This document shows, piece by piece, positions 24,470 to 36,201 of a stretch of DNA of 64,000 nt; position 1 is the first letter of the stretch; each line of letters opens with the position of its first letter. The DNA is from Parelaphostrongylus tenuis (lineage: Eukaryota; Nematoda; Chromadorea; Rhabditida; Metastrongylidae): the NCBI GenBank assembly GCA_019055375.1, contig JAHQIW010000210.1, forward strand, positions 62,001 to 126,000, in the 5' to 3' direction. The translations under genes and the position numbers were made by a program. The notes beneath the pieces were generated by a model. It made no database searches. It had not been told where the DNA came from and saw nothing but the letters and a program-made list of their open reading frames with translations.

Positions 24470-27000
24470 ATGAAATTTAATGCAAATGTGTGCATTAAAG
24501 AATTCTGATTGAAAGGAATGCTAAGAAAAAAAGTAGCGAAGGAATTACAGCGCTGAGCGGTAGCCAATCCTTATAGAAAAGGCATTCTCTTCTTTCAAAA
24601 TTCTTTTCCTGACTTCACAGAGGTGATCGGATAAGCACCAGGCCTATACAACGTGTTGTGGTTGTTTATAATGCTTAAAGTCAGAGTTCCTGATCCTTCA
24701 GGCAAGACTAGAAACATTTCAGGGACCCTAAGGGAATGGTGGGCTTAGTTTGCCCGAGGCGTTGATGAACCTGCAATTGTTTGCGTTATGCACGGAATGT
24801 ACAACTACTCCGCCACAATCTCAACCTATGAAATTAAATACAGCAGTCTTTTTTACATGAATTTTCTGTACTAAAATTGGTGCTCCTTTCCATTGTATTT
24901 TGAAAGAAAGGTGGCAGTTATTCAGCTATTTTCTGTAATTATCCTATGGCATTAGGTGCGCTAAGCTCACTGCAGGTTGACCGCGAAAAAACGTTTCTTC
25001 TGTTAAATCACGTTCAGAGTCTTAGTTGACTGATGATGTAAATAATGTTGCTTGACTATGAAGATCTGTAGGTCTAAAGTCGCTTATATGTTTTATTACT
25101 CCCCAGAGTGATCTTTGCTTGTTGCTTGTTCGAGATCGAGTGAAGGGTAGACATTGTTGAGATGGATCTATGGATGTGTTCGAAAAGCCATTCTAAGCTG
25201 ATATTGGATTCTAACGAGGTACTAAAACTGTCAAACAGTCCGGATAAATACACTTCTCAATTTGTTTGGTACTTTTGCAGCCTCTATCCATTTATATCAT
25301 AGGAATCATCTGTAAATGCAGTAAAGATTTTACAATGTGTGTTTCGCTTTAGTAAAATATTTAATGCTGTTCGACGATTATTACCAGTAACAGTGGAATT
25401 GTCAACTGATTGAGCGAAGATTTTTTCACAATTTACCATTCCAAAATATTGCAATTATTTCTGATGCTCGAAGCTCGTTGGATCTTTTTTTAGTAACCGG
25501 ATTTTAAGGCATATTTTTGTCTTCGAGAATCGAACTTGAACTTTGAATGTTTGTTTTTTTAGCTTTCCTATATGTTTACTAATCTTTCTAAAAAGAATCA
25601 AATTCAACATCAATTGTTTGTTTTTCTGGCTTTTGCAAATGTTTACTAATCTTTCTGAAAGTAACTGTGTGTATATATAGCATCAACAATTTTCCTATAA
25701 ATGAAATATGACGTTTTGTTTCCAAACGTCAGAACAAAGATGTGTTGATATATTGATTATGTTTATAATCAATCAAAGTGGAGTTAATACAGTAAAGCTG
25801 TAGGATCACTGAAATTATTGATGACGTTGTTTTTTGGATTCTTTCGATCCACTGACAGAAAAATAAATAGAGGAGGGAAGTAGAGGGCTAAGAGTGCTCC
25901 TAGCATAAGATAAAACGATAAGCCCAGCCTGAAACAAGTACTTTTATCATCATAAACACAGTAGAATTTTCAACTATGTCACCGAATTTTCTTGGGGAGT
26001 TCTTCATAGATCAGGCAAAGTAAGTTACGACTTTTCCTACTCTAAGGGATCCCAGACCAACTATTTGCCTGATTATATGATTTGATTTAGAAATTGAATA
26101 GCGAGTCAAATTTAACTGAAATCCACTATGCAAATCCAGCAATACGAAGGCGGGCTCAGAGGACGAGATTCCTTTCCTGTTTTGTCACTTTATATGTCGC
26201 TAAAAATAACAGCTGGAAACAATCTCGGGGCTTTGCTCTTCCCGCTAGTCAGGAATCACTCTACAGTTCTGGAGCATGATCTGAAGAGTGAACGCTTTTC
26301 TTATTCCTGTTTGAATCGTTGAAGAAAGGGAATGTAGATGGTTCGTTTATTCATGCGATCGTTCATTATGGTCTACAATGTCTTAAAAGAGCTTTCCCAC
26401 TTCGTTAAATTATAGGAGTTGCCACCGTCAAATGCGGACATTTATTTATCGACATACTTCCGTTTTTTTTTCTCTAACCTCCCTTTGTCATACGCTGATA
26501 GTCGAATCTGGGTCGCCAACCCGATCGGTAGCTGAAACGATGCAGATGGGATGATTATAGACAAGTTCTAGCTTTTCTCAACAACTTAACAACACCATTT
26601 CTAAGGATTGCTGAAGATAGGCCAAGAGCAAAGTCACTCCAGCCCTATCTCTTCACACACTATTTGTTAAATCCGCGCCTTCAGTGAGGTATCATACGTC
26701 ACTACAGTAGTTCAAAGACGCAGTTTTATTTTTAATGAGCAAAATATGTTGGGCGATATTGAGGCTTTCAATGGCGAAGTTATCTGAGATTTTAAAATCT
26801 ATTCTTGTAGAATTAGAAAAGGAGAAAACAGCGCCTTATAGAGATGTTTTTACGTCTCTCATAAGTGCACATCCGAATTTTCGTTTATCGTGCGTAGAAT
26901 TTTTAGCTTGTGATACTTTATGAGTGATCCACTAGTAAAGTTAGTGCATTTTGGTATTGACATGGATAACAGGCGGTAAAATAGACATTATAAATAGATG
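24470..27000. other. No gene recognised; one tandem duplication
   Basis: No exon supported. At 25540-25675 a unit of about 67 bases (tgtttactaatctttctaaa and flanks) is tandemly duplicated with modest divergence. Confidence 0.45.
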
Positions 27001-27007
27001 TACCATC

Positions 27008-27200
27008 AAGGGTGCGTGTGGCGCAGTGGTTAGGAGTGCTCTGTCTTCTCAAGCCCATCAAGACTTCCAACTTTCCAAGGTCGACAAATTGATACCCGGC
27101 TTGTATGAGAGGACAGCATAGTTTGGTATATCGTTGGGCTACTGCGAATGCGTTTGTATAAGACATATATGCAATGATTAACCACTAACGATGATTAGTA
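27008..27200 (+). repeat. tRNA-derived SINE, family S1, partial
   Basis: Head gtgtggcgcagtggttagga (A-box-like), then tccaaggtcgacaaattgat, matching the complement of the S1 copy at 15290-15622. The tail is lost or diverged. Confidence 0.55.
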
Positions 27201-27647
27201 AACCCGGATTCATGACCTCTTAGACGCTGATCAATATCAATACCGAGAGCTTTCTAGCTTTATTATCATCAGAGACACCACAACTCAGTATCATAACGAG
27301 AATCTGGCGAATTAGCCGTTGTTACATGTTCACCAAAAAAAAAAAAAAGAAATGGGAAGTGACCTCATACTATGCGTACGAGGCTTTTCGATTTCTTTTA
27401 ATGGTTTAGATTGCCGAGATAAGCACCAGGGATGGTTATCATCTATTTTTATAACAACATGATATCCAACAGCTGTCCTCAGAATCTCTGCTTTTTTTTC
27501 TTCTTCTAACCAAAAAAATATTCTAACTAAGTCAAAAATTCGAAAAGTATGACATCAATTTCCAACTAGGATTTTCGAACGATATCTATGTGCGTATATT
27601 TTACGATTTTTGCTTTGAAATCAAACTATTAGAATTAATCTTACCTT

Positions 27648-28728
27648 GACAATCCTTTTGTTGAAAATCCAGCTTGAGTTTCTTCAATTTGTGAGCAGAT
27701 TCTTCTGCATTCCAATATGATATTGAATAAAGAATAGAACGCAGGATACGGAAAGAGATAACACTAAATGCTACCTTTCAACTTCAATATCATCATATCA
27801 TCAATACATAAGAAAAAAAAGTTCAATGAGGAAGATTTTATAGGGAACCTTTGGGAATGTGACTTAGTCATTAATAGGCAAACAATATTTCAAACAGATT
27901 ATCATTGACGAGATTGTTGAGCATATTTGATAATGAATGATCGCGATATAAAAAAAAGGAAAAAAATGTTTTTGCTTCAATCTCACATGATAGGAGACTC
28001 CACACATATATGCTGATTGGACCCACTGCAGATTCTTCTTGAATATTAAATAATAACAGAAATGATGTCACTATTCCCACACATATCCATACAACACCAA
28101 GTACGATGAAGAATAAAATCAAAATCCATTAAAACACGATTATAAAAGCTGATTCCGTCCTGGATTTCTTTTATTACTGAAACTAAAGTGAATTAACCAT
28201 TTCAATACAAGTAAATCTCTCAAGAATATTCGAAATAACTAAGCTATTTTTTCAACTACTAGGAACCATCAAATATTGTTACTAGTGTAATTACTGCAAT
28301 TGAGAATAACATGTTGTACAGACTAATTTTGGCATGAAACTTGTTCTTGATGAGAACTGTGCTATTTAAAACAGTTTTGTGTGAGATTCCTACGGAAAAA
28401 AAAGGAGCGCTGTGAACCAGATTCTAGAAACTGAAGACGTTTACCTGAAAATCGAATATATCGTAATCCTAGACCCCAGTCGATTTCTCGCATTCCGTTA
28501 AATAAACCAGAATTCACTCCACTATCGTCAAAAATCATATGATTTCTATTTGACACTTTTGATGTCACCCAATAATCAGTGAGAATTGAACCAATTACCA
28601 ATGAAAAGCTGAAAGAAAGCAATCCATAAAAATCAATCAATTTCTAAAAAACAGCTCTAAAAGTTCACCTTAATAGGAAGAATATTTAGTGTTAGAAATA
28701 TCATTACTTTTTCACATACGATGCCCAT
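27648..28728 (-). CDS. Four-transmembrane claudin/Clc-like protein
   Basis: Minus-strand exons: 28728-28669 (MGIVCEKVMIFLTLN...), 28643-28445, 28389-28267, about 28160-28007, and about 27763-27648. The first three join in perfect phase. Helix 1 is LIDFYGLLSFSFSLVIGSIL, followed by a long loop with a GLF motif and DWGLGLRY, then helix 2 (LYNMLFSIAVITLVTIF), helix 3 (ILFFIVLGVVWICVGIVTSF) and helix 4 (near SLSVSCVLFF). The tail is lysine-rich (YWNAEESAHKLKKLKLDF). Four helices with the longest loop after helix 1 match the claudin/PMP22 and nematode Clc-like plan, although the loop lacks the usual cysteine pair. Exon 4 has an in-frame TAA near its start, exon 5 needs a one-base shift around 27735, and exon 5 ends in a donor, so the 3' end is unknown. 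It may be damaged, or these may be sequence errors. Confidence 0.5.
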
Positions 28729-29389
28729 TATTCACCAAACAGTGAAAGAATATCGGGCAGGAAACGATTGCCGTTTGTTTATGCAATTATTTTCTTATGA
28801 AGATTATCGAAATAACTGGTTTTTTCAAACTCAGAGACGATTTTCAAGTTGATGTCGAGAATCAGAAAGTCAGCAAATGGGTGTGGTCAGTTTGTACGGC
28901 TTTCTCTAGAGTCACTACCAAGTCGTCACCCAGATATCACTGCATCATGTTCTGTATCGCTATGCGCACTGAGACAGATTGTTTTTCAGTGATAATTAAC
29001 TATGAAAAAAGTATACTCTCAAAGAAGAACGAGATGATTTTGCTGCGAGAACATGAAAGGCCTCCATTGTAGGTGCTGACTAAAATCGAATATTTACACA
29101 TTTGAATAAACGTGGGGCCTTTACACGAATATTGCTGCCAAAACAGGATTTCCATTGAATTTTAGGTGAATTTCACTTCATTCTTTCGCTCCCGCCCTGC
29201 ATTCGGGTGAGTGTAAGTGTGAAAGCTTTCAAGAAGTAATTGATGTAAATGCTCAATTTTCCGTATACGCGAGTTCAAAAATGCAAAGGTGTTAATACGT
29301 TGTTAGAAAAGCTTATCAGAGTGATGTTTTGTTGTAATTCACAGTAAAGTTAACAACAAGCCACGGCATTGATTATCTACACGTTTCGT

Positions 29390-29520
29390 AGGGTGCGTAT
29401 AATGCAATGGTTAAAGGTGTTTTGTAACACAACGATTTGACCTTGCGCGTTCTGAGCTCATCAGTCTCTTTTCGAGATTGAAAGTTGCTATCAGGCTTTT
29501 TTGAAAATGTAACTGGTAAC
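29390..29520 (+). repeat. Degraded tRNA-like SINE head
   Basis: The order gggtgcgtataatgcaatgg then ttgaccttgcgcgttctgag resembles the S1 head at 27008. It is too diverged for a firm call. Confidence 0.3.
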
Positions 29521-31071
29521 GTAGGATAGGGATAATACTGGGTGTTCATTGTGATAGCATGTTTCGATGTGATTAAAATCCATCGGTGAAGTTCAAGGAG
29601 ATGAAAACTGCCGAAACTAAAAGACGAAGAAAAACTACGTGGTAGACAAAACGTCCGTATACATGTTCAGAAAACTGATTGAGCCGAAAGAGGAAAACTG
29701 AAAGGTAGGGAACTTTCTGCATGTGAATCGATCTGCTTATATATACCATGATAAAGAAATTGTCCTTCATATTTTGAAATATCTGATGAAGCAATATTTT
29801 TTTCTGAAAATCTGACCATCGAAAAATCCTACGCTCAAACTCTTATCTTCACTCATGATTGCAATGTTGCTATTCTTAGTGGTAGAGGAACTTTGTTTTT
29901 TGACTTGAGTTTTGTAAGAACGTTTATCAGTTCAGTCTTTTCTCCTATACTTGAACTTTGTTCTAACGGCTACTACTAACAACACTCGATCTATGGCTCA
30001 GATTGACGTCCTTCACTTATCAAGGTCAACTATGAACGACTGGACAGATTTTGCACTGACAGAGTAAGAACTACGGACCACGTTACCTTGACTTCGAAAG
30101 AGTTTCCAAGAGTCCCTCGGTACGCCAGCGTCGGAAGGGACGAGAAGAAAGAAGCTGCACCAGGGTCAAACTAGGCCGGCAAAATCGAAGCGGACTAAAG
30201 TGACTATGTGTGCCCATAACGCACGTACAAGCTCTCCAAAGAGAGATTTGTTAATGCAAGCAAGAAGCATGAGGTACAACGTCATCGGCCTGGCTGAAAT
30301 GAGAAGATGCCGTTCATTTCACTTTGGCTATGACATCGGAGAATGGATGTTTCTTGGTACATGAGATCGCAGAGATGTCGGCAGCTATGATGTTGTCGTC
30401 AGAACGGGTTTGATTATGAACATCGATTCATTCGAGCAAATCAAGCCGAGTAGGGTGATTGCCGTTGAAGGGGTCTGGATTAATACCGGCTATGACCATC
30501 TTCGTGGTTTACGCACCAGTATCAAGCTGATGAAGGCGAAGTCGAAGGACTCTGTAATGGATCTGGAAATGTTCGTAGAGAAGACTACAGATTCTTCAAA
30601 TTTGGATTATTGAAGATTTCAGTGCAAAAATCGGACATTGGCTCTAGAGGAACTCCTAGTGAACATCGAAATGGGAGCCACGGACTTTAATGGAACGAGC
30701 AGGATAACAGGCTGTCTGAATTTCTCATGGCAACCAAAATCATTCATGATAACTAACAGTTTCAAAGGCCCTACCACAGCGGTGAACGTGGTAGTCTCCA
30801 AATGGAGAAAGCTATAACAGAATAGACCACATCGCAGTTTAATTTGCCTAACCGGTGTCGGTTCTCTTCCAAATTCCTACACGCAATCAGATCATCTCCT
30901 TCGCGCAACATTATATTGTTCACGAACAAGGGAAAAAGCCGTTAAACTTGAACAGAGAAGTTCTTAATCTACCATAAGCTGAAACGTTTTCAAATCATTA
31001 GTCGGCCTTTGAGGAGATATCGGCGTTGACAACATCGACGAAGAATACTACCGGTCAATCAACATCTTTGC

Positions 31072-31301
31072 TATCGACCGCTTTTTTACAGACCCGCTCA
31101 AAATGAATCAATCTGATAAGGATATTACATGTTTTGAGCCGATAGGTCTAGTGCTATATAGGCGCCTATTTCCTTTAGAGGATTATTCCACCTCAAGGGA
31201 TCGACGGAACCGAGGGAGGGTGCTACTGATGAGTCCCAATAGGACGAAATAGGCGCCTATATAGCACTTGATCTATCGGCTAAAAACATGTAATATCCTT
31301 A
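31072..31301 (+). mobile_element. MITE-like insertion with 12-base target-site duplication
   Basis: Inverted repeats of about 53 bases at 31118-31173 and 31247-31300 (aaggatattacatgttttga against its complement; the inner half holds the palindrome-like ataggcgcctat). The 12-base duplication caacatctttgc flanks the insertion at 31060-31071 and 31302-31313 and lies in RTE sequence. About 46 bases between the left duplication and the left inverted repeat have no match on the right, so the element is asymmetric. No coding capacity. Confidence 0.75.
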
Positions 31302-31357
31302 CAACATCTTTGCGTTACCGTTATAGAAGCCAAGAGTTCTTAAGTCTCTGAGAGATG

Positions 31358-31974
31358 TCTTTCAATTCGAGTTTTTTCTAAAGACCACAGCTCAAAGATT
31401 CAATTTGCCTGATAATCATTTCTTGAGCCACGCATGTCAGTGGTCTGTCAGTGAGGGCTGACTTATAGAGCTCGATACACGTGTTTCGATCTTGCGATCT
31501 CGTCAGTCGGGCAGTTACCCTTTCTCGTCTTTTGCTAATCTCTGTGGGTGCTCCAGTCCCTACTCTAAGAGTTAGTGACGACAGACGTTTTCCACTGAAT
31601 GTCCACTCACCGAACACAGAGTGTTGTACACTCGATTGCTTTTGGCTGGTATATTGCCCGTATTGGCTGATGCCCTCATTGACAGACCACTAACATGCGT
31701 GGCTCAAGAAGTGATTATCGGGCATATTGAATCTTTGAGCTGTAGTCTAAAGAAAACACTCGAATTGAAAGACATGATATTTTGAATATACCAGCCAAAA
31801 GCAATCGAGTGTAAAACACTCTCTGTTTGGTGAGTGGACATATAGTGTGAAACGTTCGTCGTCGCTAACTCTTAGTGTGGGGACTGGAGCACCCACAGAG
31901 ATTAGCAAAAGACGCGAAAGGGTAACTGCCCGACTGACGAGATCGCATGATCGAAACACGTGTATCGGGCTCTA
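31358..31974 (+). mobile_element. Foldback element (family F1) with 17-base target-site duplication
   Basis: A 617-base insertion flanked by taagtctctgagagatg at 31341-31357 and again at 31975-31991. Inside are two overlapping inverted repeats. The outer arms are about 31358-31455 and 31665-31776 (ctttcaattcgagttttttc against its complement). A second inverted pair is about 31465-31655 against 31785-31970 (gatacacgtgtttcgatctt, ttagcaaaagacg). The whole can therefore fold back on itself almost completely. It shares blocks with 16297-16800. Confidence 0.8.
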
Positions 31975-32885
31975 TAAGTCTCTGAGAGATGCTTGTCTCC
32001 ACAAACACTTGAGCTGATATGTCCACGCGACAGGCAACCGCTAACTCACATGTGTATTTGCAAAACCCGGTAGAGAAACGATAAAAGAACATCTTCAAGA
32101 GAGAAGAACAGCAGTTCTGATCGAAACTGCGCAGACTGTGAAAACATTCGCAGAGCCTACGAAAGCTTCACCACATGCATGACCGTCTATATTGCCCTCC
32201 GACGCTTTGTCGGAGCAGTCAGAGCTTTGGGAAGGTTATTGAAAAACTCATCCACAATTATCACTCGAATCTTTCTTAGCAGCAACTTCCTCTTATTGTC
32301 TTATGCAGTAGAAGAAGATTGATTTGTCATTTCACCTCTTCTCCCTCCCAAAATCCCAACTCCATTATGTGGGTGAGAACAAACAACACGCGGTCCAGAC
32401 AGGATAAAACCGGAACACCTCAAAGACTTTCCGCTAGTTATCATGCATACACTGGCTCCGTTCTTCAAACTTCTGTCAGATTGCAATGTTTTCAGTTGAT
32501 GGAAATCAGCAAGAGCGTGTTATCGTTCGAAAGAAGATATCTTCGTATTTCTGGCACCTATCGTTCAGTATTGTTTGCTGTCAGTTGTTCGTAAACTTTT
32601 CACTCAACTTATTTTCGAACTGATGCAGGAGTGATAGAACACTAGACAAGCCTTTAAAGGCCCTTGATTCAGTCGGAATAGAAGCAGTCATAGAAGCTCT
32701 GAACAACCGCAGCATCCCTAGTCGAATATAAAGATTTTTCGTGAGCTATATAAAAGGCTTTCGAAGAAAATATCACGATCTCATAAAAAAATTGATTCCG
32801 ACGAAAGAGGAAGGGTTTGGCAAGGCAATCCATCATGCCAATTTATTGATTGCCACCCTACAAAACGTCGTGCGAACATCAAGAG

Positions 32886-33175
32886 GGGCTAAAGGATAGA
32901 AGTTCTCGTAATTAATCAGTCGGATGCGTCATGTATTCGTCTCCAATTATAGCTTCTCTTGAGTGGTTGAATGATTATCTGGCCTTTGTGATGACTCGTG
33001 CTGGCCCACCGATGTAAAGAGTCAGTGCTGGTTGTCCCTCCAAGAAAGTCTTTTACTAATTACCGACCTCAAATGAATCGAAGGCTCAGTGAGCTTTGAG
33101 CGAGGGATCGAACCATCGACCACGTGTGCGATGAAGAGCACCTCCGACCACAGTGCGGTGCTTAGAATCGATCGA
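32886..33175 (-). repeat. tRNA-derived SINE, family S1
   Basis: On the minus strand the head is ctgtggtcggaggtgctctt, then ggtcgatggttcgatccctc (a clear B-box), then the S1 body. The tail end (ggggctaaaggatagaag on the plus strand) abuts the RTE fragment. Confidence 0.65.
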
Positions 33176-33496
33176 CATAGATATTAACATTGGCGAAGGA
33201 AAATAAAACCATTCTCGCTCTGCTAACTGCATCGCTCTTGCAGCATCAAGCATTAAGCAGCTTGATTGATTGTTGACGCCGATTTTAACAACGTTTGTGA
33301 AAGATTGTTCTCTGCCTAAATTTAGCGAAAACCGTGTTGAAGGACCGATTTCCAGTCAACGTAGACATGTTATACAAAAAGTAGAAGCTAAAAATTGTCT
33401 TAAGAACTAAGCCTTATTCAAAACTTGTCGTAGCTGGTATGTTTTTCTCATAATGACTGACGTGTTGGCAATTCGCCTTCTTGAAAGCCTGATCGC

Positions 33497-33986
33497 TTCT
33501 GTATATGGCGGCGCCACTTGAGGCCTTCAGTTAAAGCGTATTCTTTGCTGTAATCTGACAAAGTTATGGTAATCTGATAGCTCAAATCAAGTGAATTTTA
33601 GCGGTAATAACAAAATTTTAACCATTAGATTAAGCAAATTTCTGTGATTAAGAAAGTGTGCTTGTTGTCTAGAAAAACTGCTGTACAGACATCCTAGCCG
33701 ACTAGAAGTGCTCACTGAGTGTGAAACACAATATTCATTCGGTCGTTACAAAGCTCGAAGAAATTTCTTCCGAAAGCAAAATATGCCATTATGATTGGAA
33801 AGATTTTCTCTATCTGAAAAATTCAAAGGTGCATTACAACAAAGCTTTTGTCCATAAGCTATCCAGAAATTAAACATGCCACTGAAACTCGCCCGAATCG
33901 AGCTATCGATCAACTACAGAAACGTTTAGCAAGAGCAGAAAATACGTTTTTAGCAAAGGCCTCAAGTGACGCCGCCATGATAGAAT
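33497..33986. mobile_element. MITE with about 50-base terminal inverted repeats
   Basis: The left end has ggcggcgccacttgaggcct and the right end has aggcctcaagtgacgccgcc, its near-exact complement. The similarity continues inward for about 30 more bases (taaagcgtattctttgct against the complement of agcagaaaatacgttttta). The roughly 490-base interior shows no transposase. Confidence 0.65.
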
Positions 33987-34239
33987 AGTGCCCGATTTTC
34001 TTATAAGAATGCGACTTACATATAATTTTAGGCTGTCTCATAAATTCTTTCGCATGTCAACACTTCATTAGTTCAGTTGTGATTTATTTGAAGAAGCCAA
34101 TCAATCAACAATATAGACAGCATCACAATTGATGAATGCAACCATTCTGGATAAAGAGTGGATGTCATACTTAGAAAAGAATGAAGATGGTGATCAAAAA
34201 AATTGGTGGGGCAGCCTTTGAGCACTTTAAACTTCAAGA

Positions 34240-34535
34240 GGATAAAGCTCTTTGCGTTGGTCAAATCCTGAAGGATGCTCCATGCATACGTCTTTGATTT
34301 TTAACTTCGTTTGAGGTGATTGAATGCATATCAGGTCTTTATAACGACTCGCGGTGGCCTCCCGCTGTATCGAGTCGCTGCTGCATATGGTCTCAGACAA
34401 GTCTAAGATCAGTCGGTACCGATCCAGCGACCTTGAAGAGATAGATGGCTTGGTGAGCGATGAGCATGAATTCAGATCATTGAGCATGTGTGCCGTGCAG
34501 ATCACCTTTGATCACTGCGCCACATGCGCTCTCAA
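34240..34535 (-). repeat. tRNA-derived SINE, family S1
   Basis: Matches 15290-15622 in order: gaggtgattgaatgcatatc, aacgactcgcggtggcctcc, a middle region, and a tRNA-like head in complement ending actgcgccacatgcgctct. Confidence 0.7.
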
Positions 34536-34647
34536 ACCTTGTAGTCTTTGATTTTTTCCCGCAGATGGCTCATAACGCGTTAGCCAATGTGCGTGCTCAC
34601 AGCACATCCGCTCATAGTTCAGAAGCCAGTGTGCCGGGCTTAAAATC

Positions 34648-35600
34648 ACCTGTATCACTTTCGTACCGTTGGTCGTCAAGTGACTCGAGCGGGTACCAGC
34701 AGCACTTCCATTTTTCCCTATTGCGTGCAAGAGCAGCCCAGTGGATCCTCCTCGCTCTAGGGATTCACTGAGCATCATACTTTCTTCTATAGCTTTCGTG
34801 AAGAAATCGAACCAAAGGTTTGGTGGTTTTCCTGAAGAGCACCTTGATGTCCCGAGGAATTCAGTCGGTAATGGCTCTCGTCCATCGGCTGCCGCTGAAG
34901 CGCATCACGTACCCGGCCCACCTTATTTTCGGTATCCTGGGCTGGAACTTCGGGTCCTTCCTTTCATTTGCGAGATACGGGACACTCCTAGCATCTACCT
35001 TTCGACTGCGCGTTCGATAACGCCAAGTCATCTTTGACTCCTTACGTAGCGACCACGTTTCTGCTGCATACGTCAAAGCAGGGATAATCGTCGAGTCGAA
35101 AAGGTGGGCTTGAAGTCGGATGTTCCTTGTTCTCTTCACTAAATCTTCATTGCTCTTGAACGTTCCCCAAGCCGCTCGTTTCCTCCTGCTTAACTTTGGA
35201 GCTAGGTCGTATTTATGTTGATTTCACGATTTACATAGACGCAATTGGAGCATTCGGACATTGTCGCTCCTTTGAGCGTGGATAGGGCATTCAAAAACCA
35301 TCCGTTTCTCATGAACATCGTTTTCGCTAGATTTAGTTGTAGAACAATCTTTCCACAAGATTGGCGAAATCGGTCAACATGCGCTCCACTTGCCTGATGT
35401 TTGGTGTTATGAGGATGATATCATCACCAAAGCGAAAGTGGTTTAATAGTCAACCATCAATTTTCACTGCCATATCGTCCCATTCTGGCGTCCGCATAAC
35501 GTTTTGAAGGGTGGCCAGTGAATATTTCTGGCGAAATTCTATCGCCTTGTCGAACTCCTCTTCTTACGTCTATGGTGATGTTTTTATAAAAAGAGATATT
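34648..35600 (-). mobile_element. RTE LINE 3' half, minus orientation
   Basis: The 3' end is at the left (cacctgtatcactttcgtac, then the complement of the C-terminal stop region). Reading leftward on the minus strand from 35600, the frames give broken RT and C-terminal pieces (YAAETWSLRKESK, KIRWAGYVMRFSGSRWTRAI). Several frame shifts and stops are present; 5'-truncated. Confidence 0.8.
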
Positions 35601-36201
35601 TTGGTCAGAAGATCAAAACAGAAGAAAGTACTCATTTAGCGAAATTGTATCACTTCGTTTTTGTGCACAGTATTTCTATGTTCGTAAAAGACGAGTCTTA
35701 TATAAAGGTTTCGTCAAAGCTTTCTTTGTTCCTGGCAGTGAAGTGTTGAACTTTCTTCAAATTTGGGTGATAAAAACAGAAGATAAGGAACGAATCATTC
35801 CTTGTCACATGTGCCACTCATCTCCAAGCATCATGCCGTAACATCTCAACCAAACATGATGGGCTTCAGTTTCCATAGATTGCAGTAGACAGTTTTTCCA
35901 TGGGGAATTTGTGCATTGCCACCAATGCACATTCATACCGGCAGCATATTTTTTCAAGAGCTGTGTCTATTGTAAATCCTGTATATATTCAATAGCTCTT
36001 AGAGAACAGATTCCATTCGACATTGTTAGAGGAAACCAACTCCTTGGACTTGATATCATGCAAAAGAATCTTTGAAGTATTTCAAGGTACACCAATGTAT
36101 AGCGTTGCACTGACTGACTCGCGCAAAATTATTGAGTGTGATAGTAACAATTTTCTTATCAAAGTATAACTGATTTGTTGATTGCGACAAATGGTTGTGA
36201 T

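Larger units (their letters stand above)
30120..32885 (+). mobile_element. Degenerate RTE LINE with nested insertions
   Basis: A near-full-length RTE ruin. The 5' part resembles the leader at 41460-41540 (caaactaggccggcaaaatc) followed by the endonuclease domain with many stops (frame pieces MRYNVIGLAEMRRC and GPTTAVNV). It is interrupted at 31072-31301 and 31358-31974 by inverted-repeat elements and resumes at 31992 with cttgtctccacaaacacttg, which continues the coding sequence seen uninterrupted at 42470. The RT region follows in broken frames around 32370-32590 (GPDRIKPEHLKDF-like) and 32650-32880. A SINE abuts it at about 32886, so the 3' end is lost. Confidence 0.8.

Noticed and set aside
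34227..35139. Several open frames on the plus strand over the RTE and SINE
   Set aside because: They are antisense shadows of the minus-strand RTE and of SINE S1.
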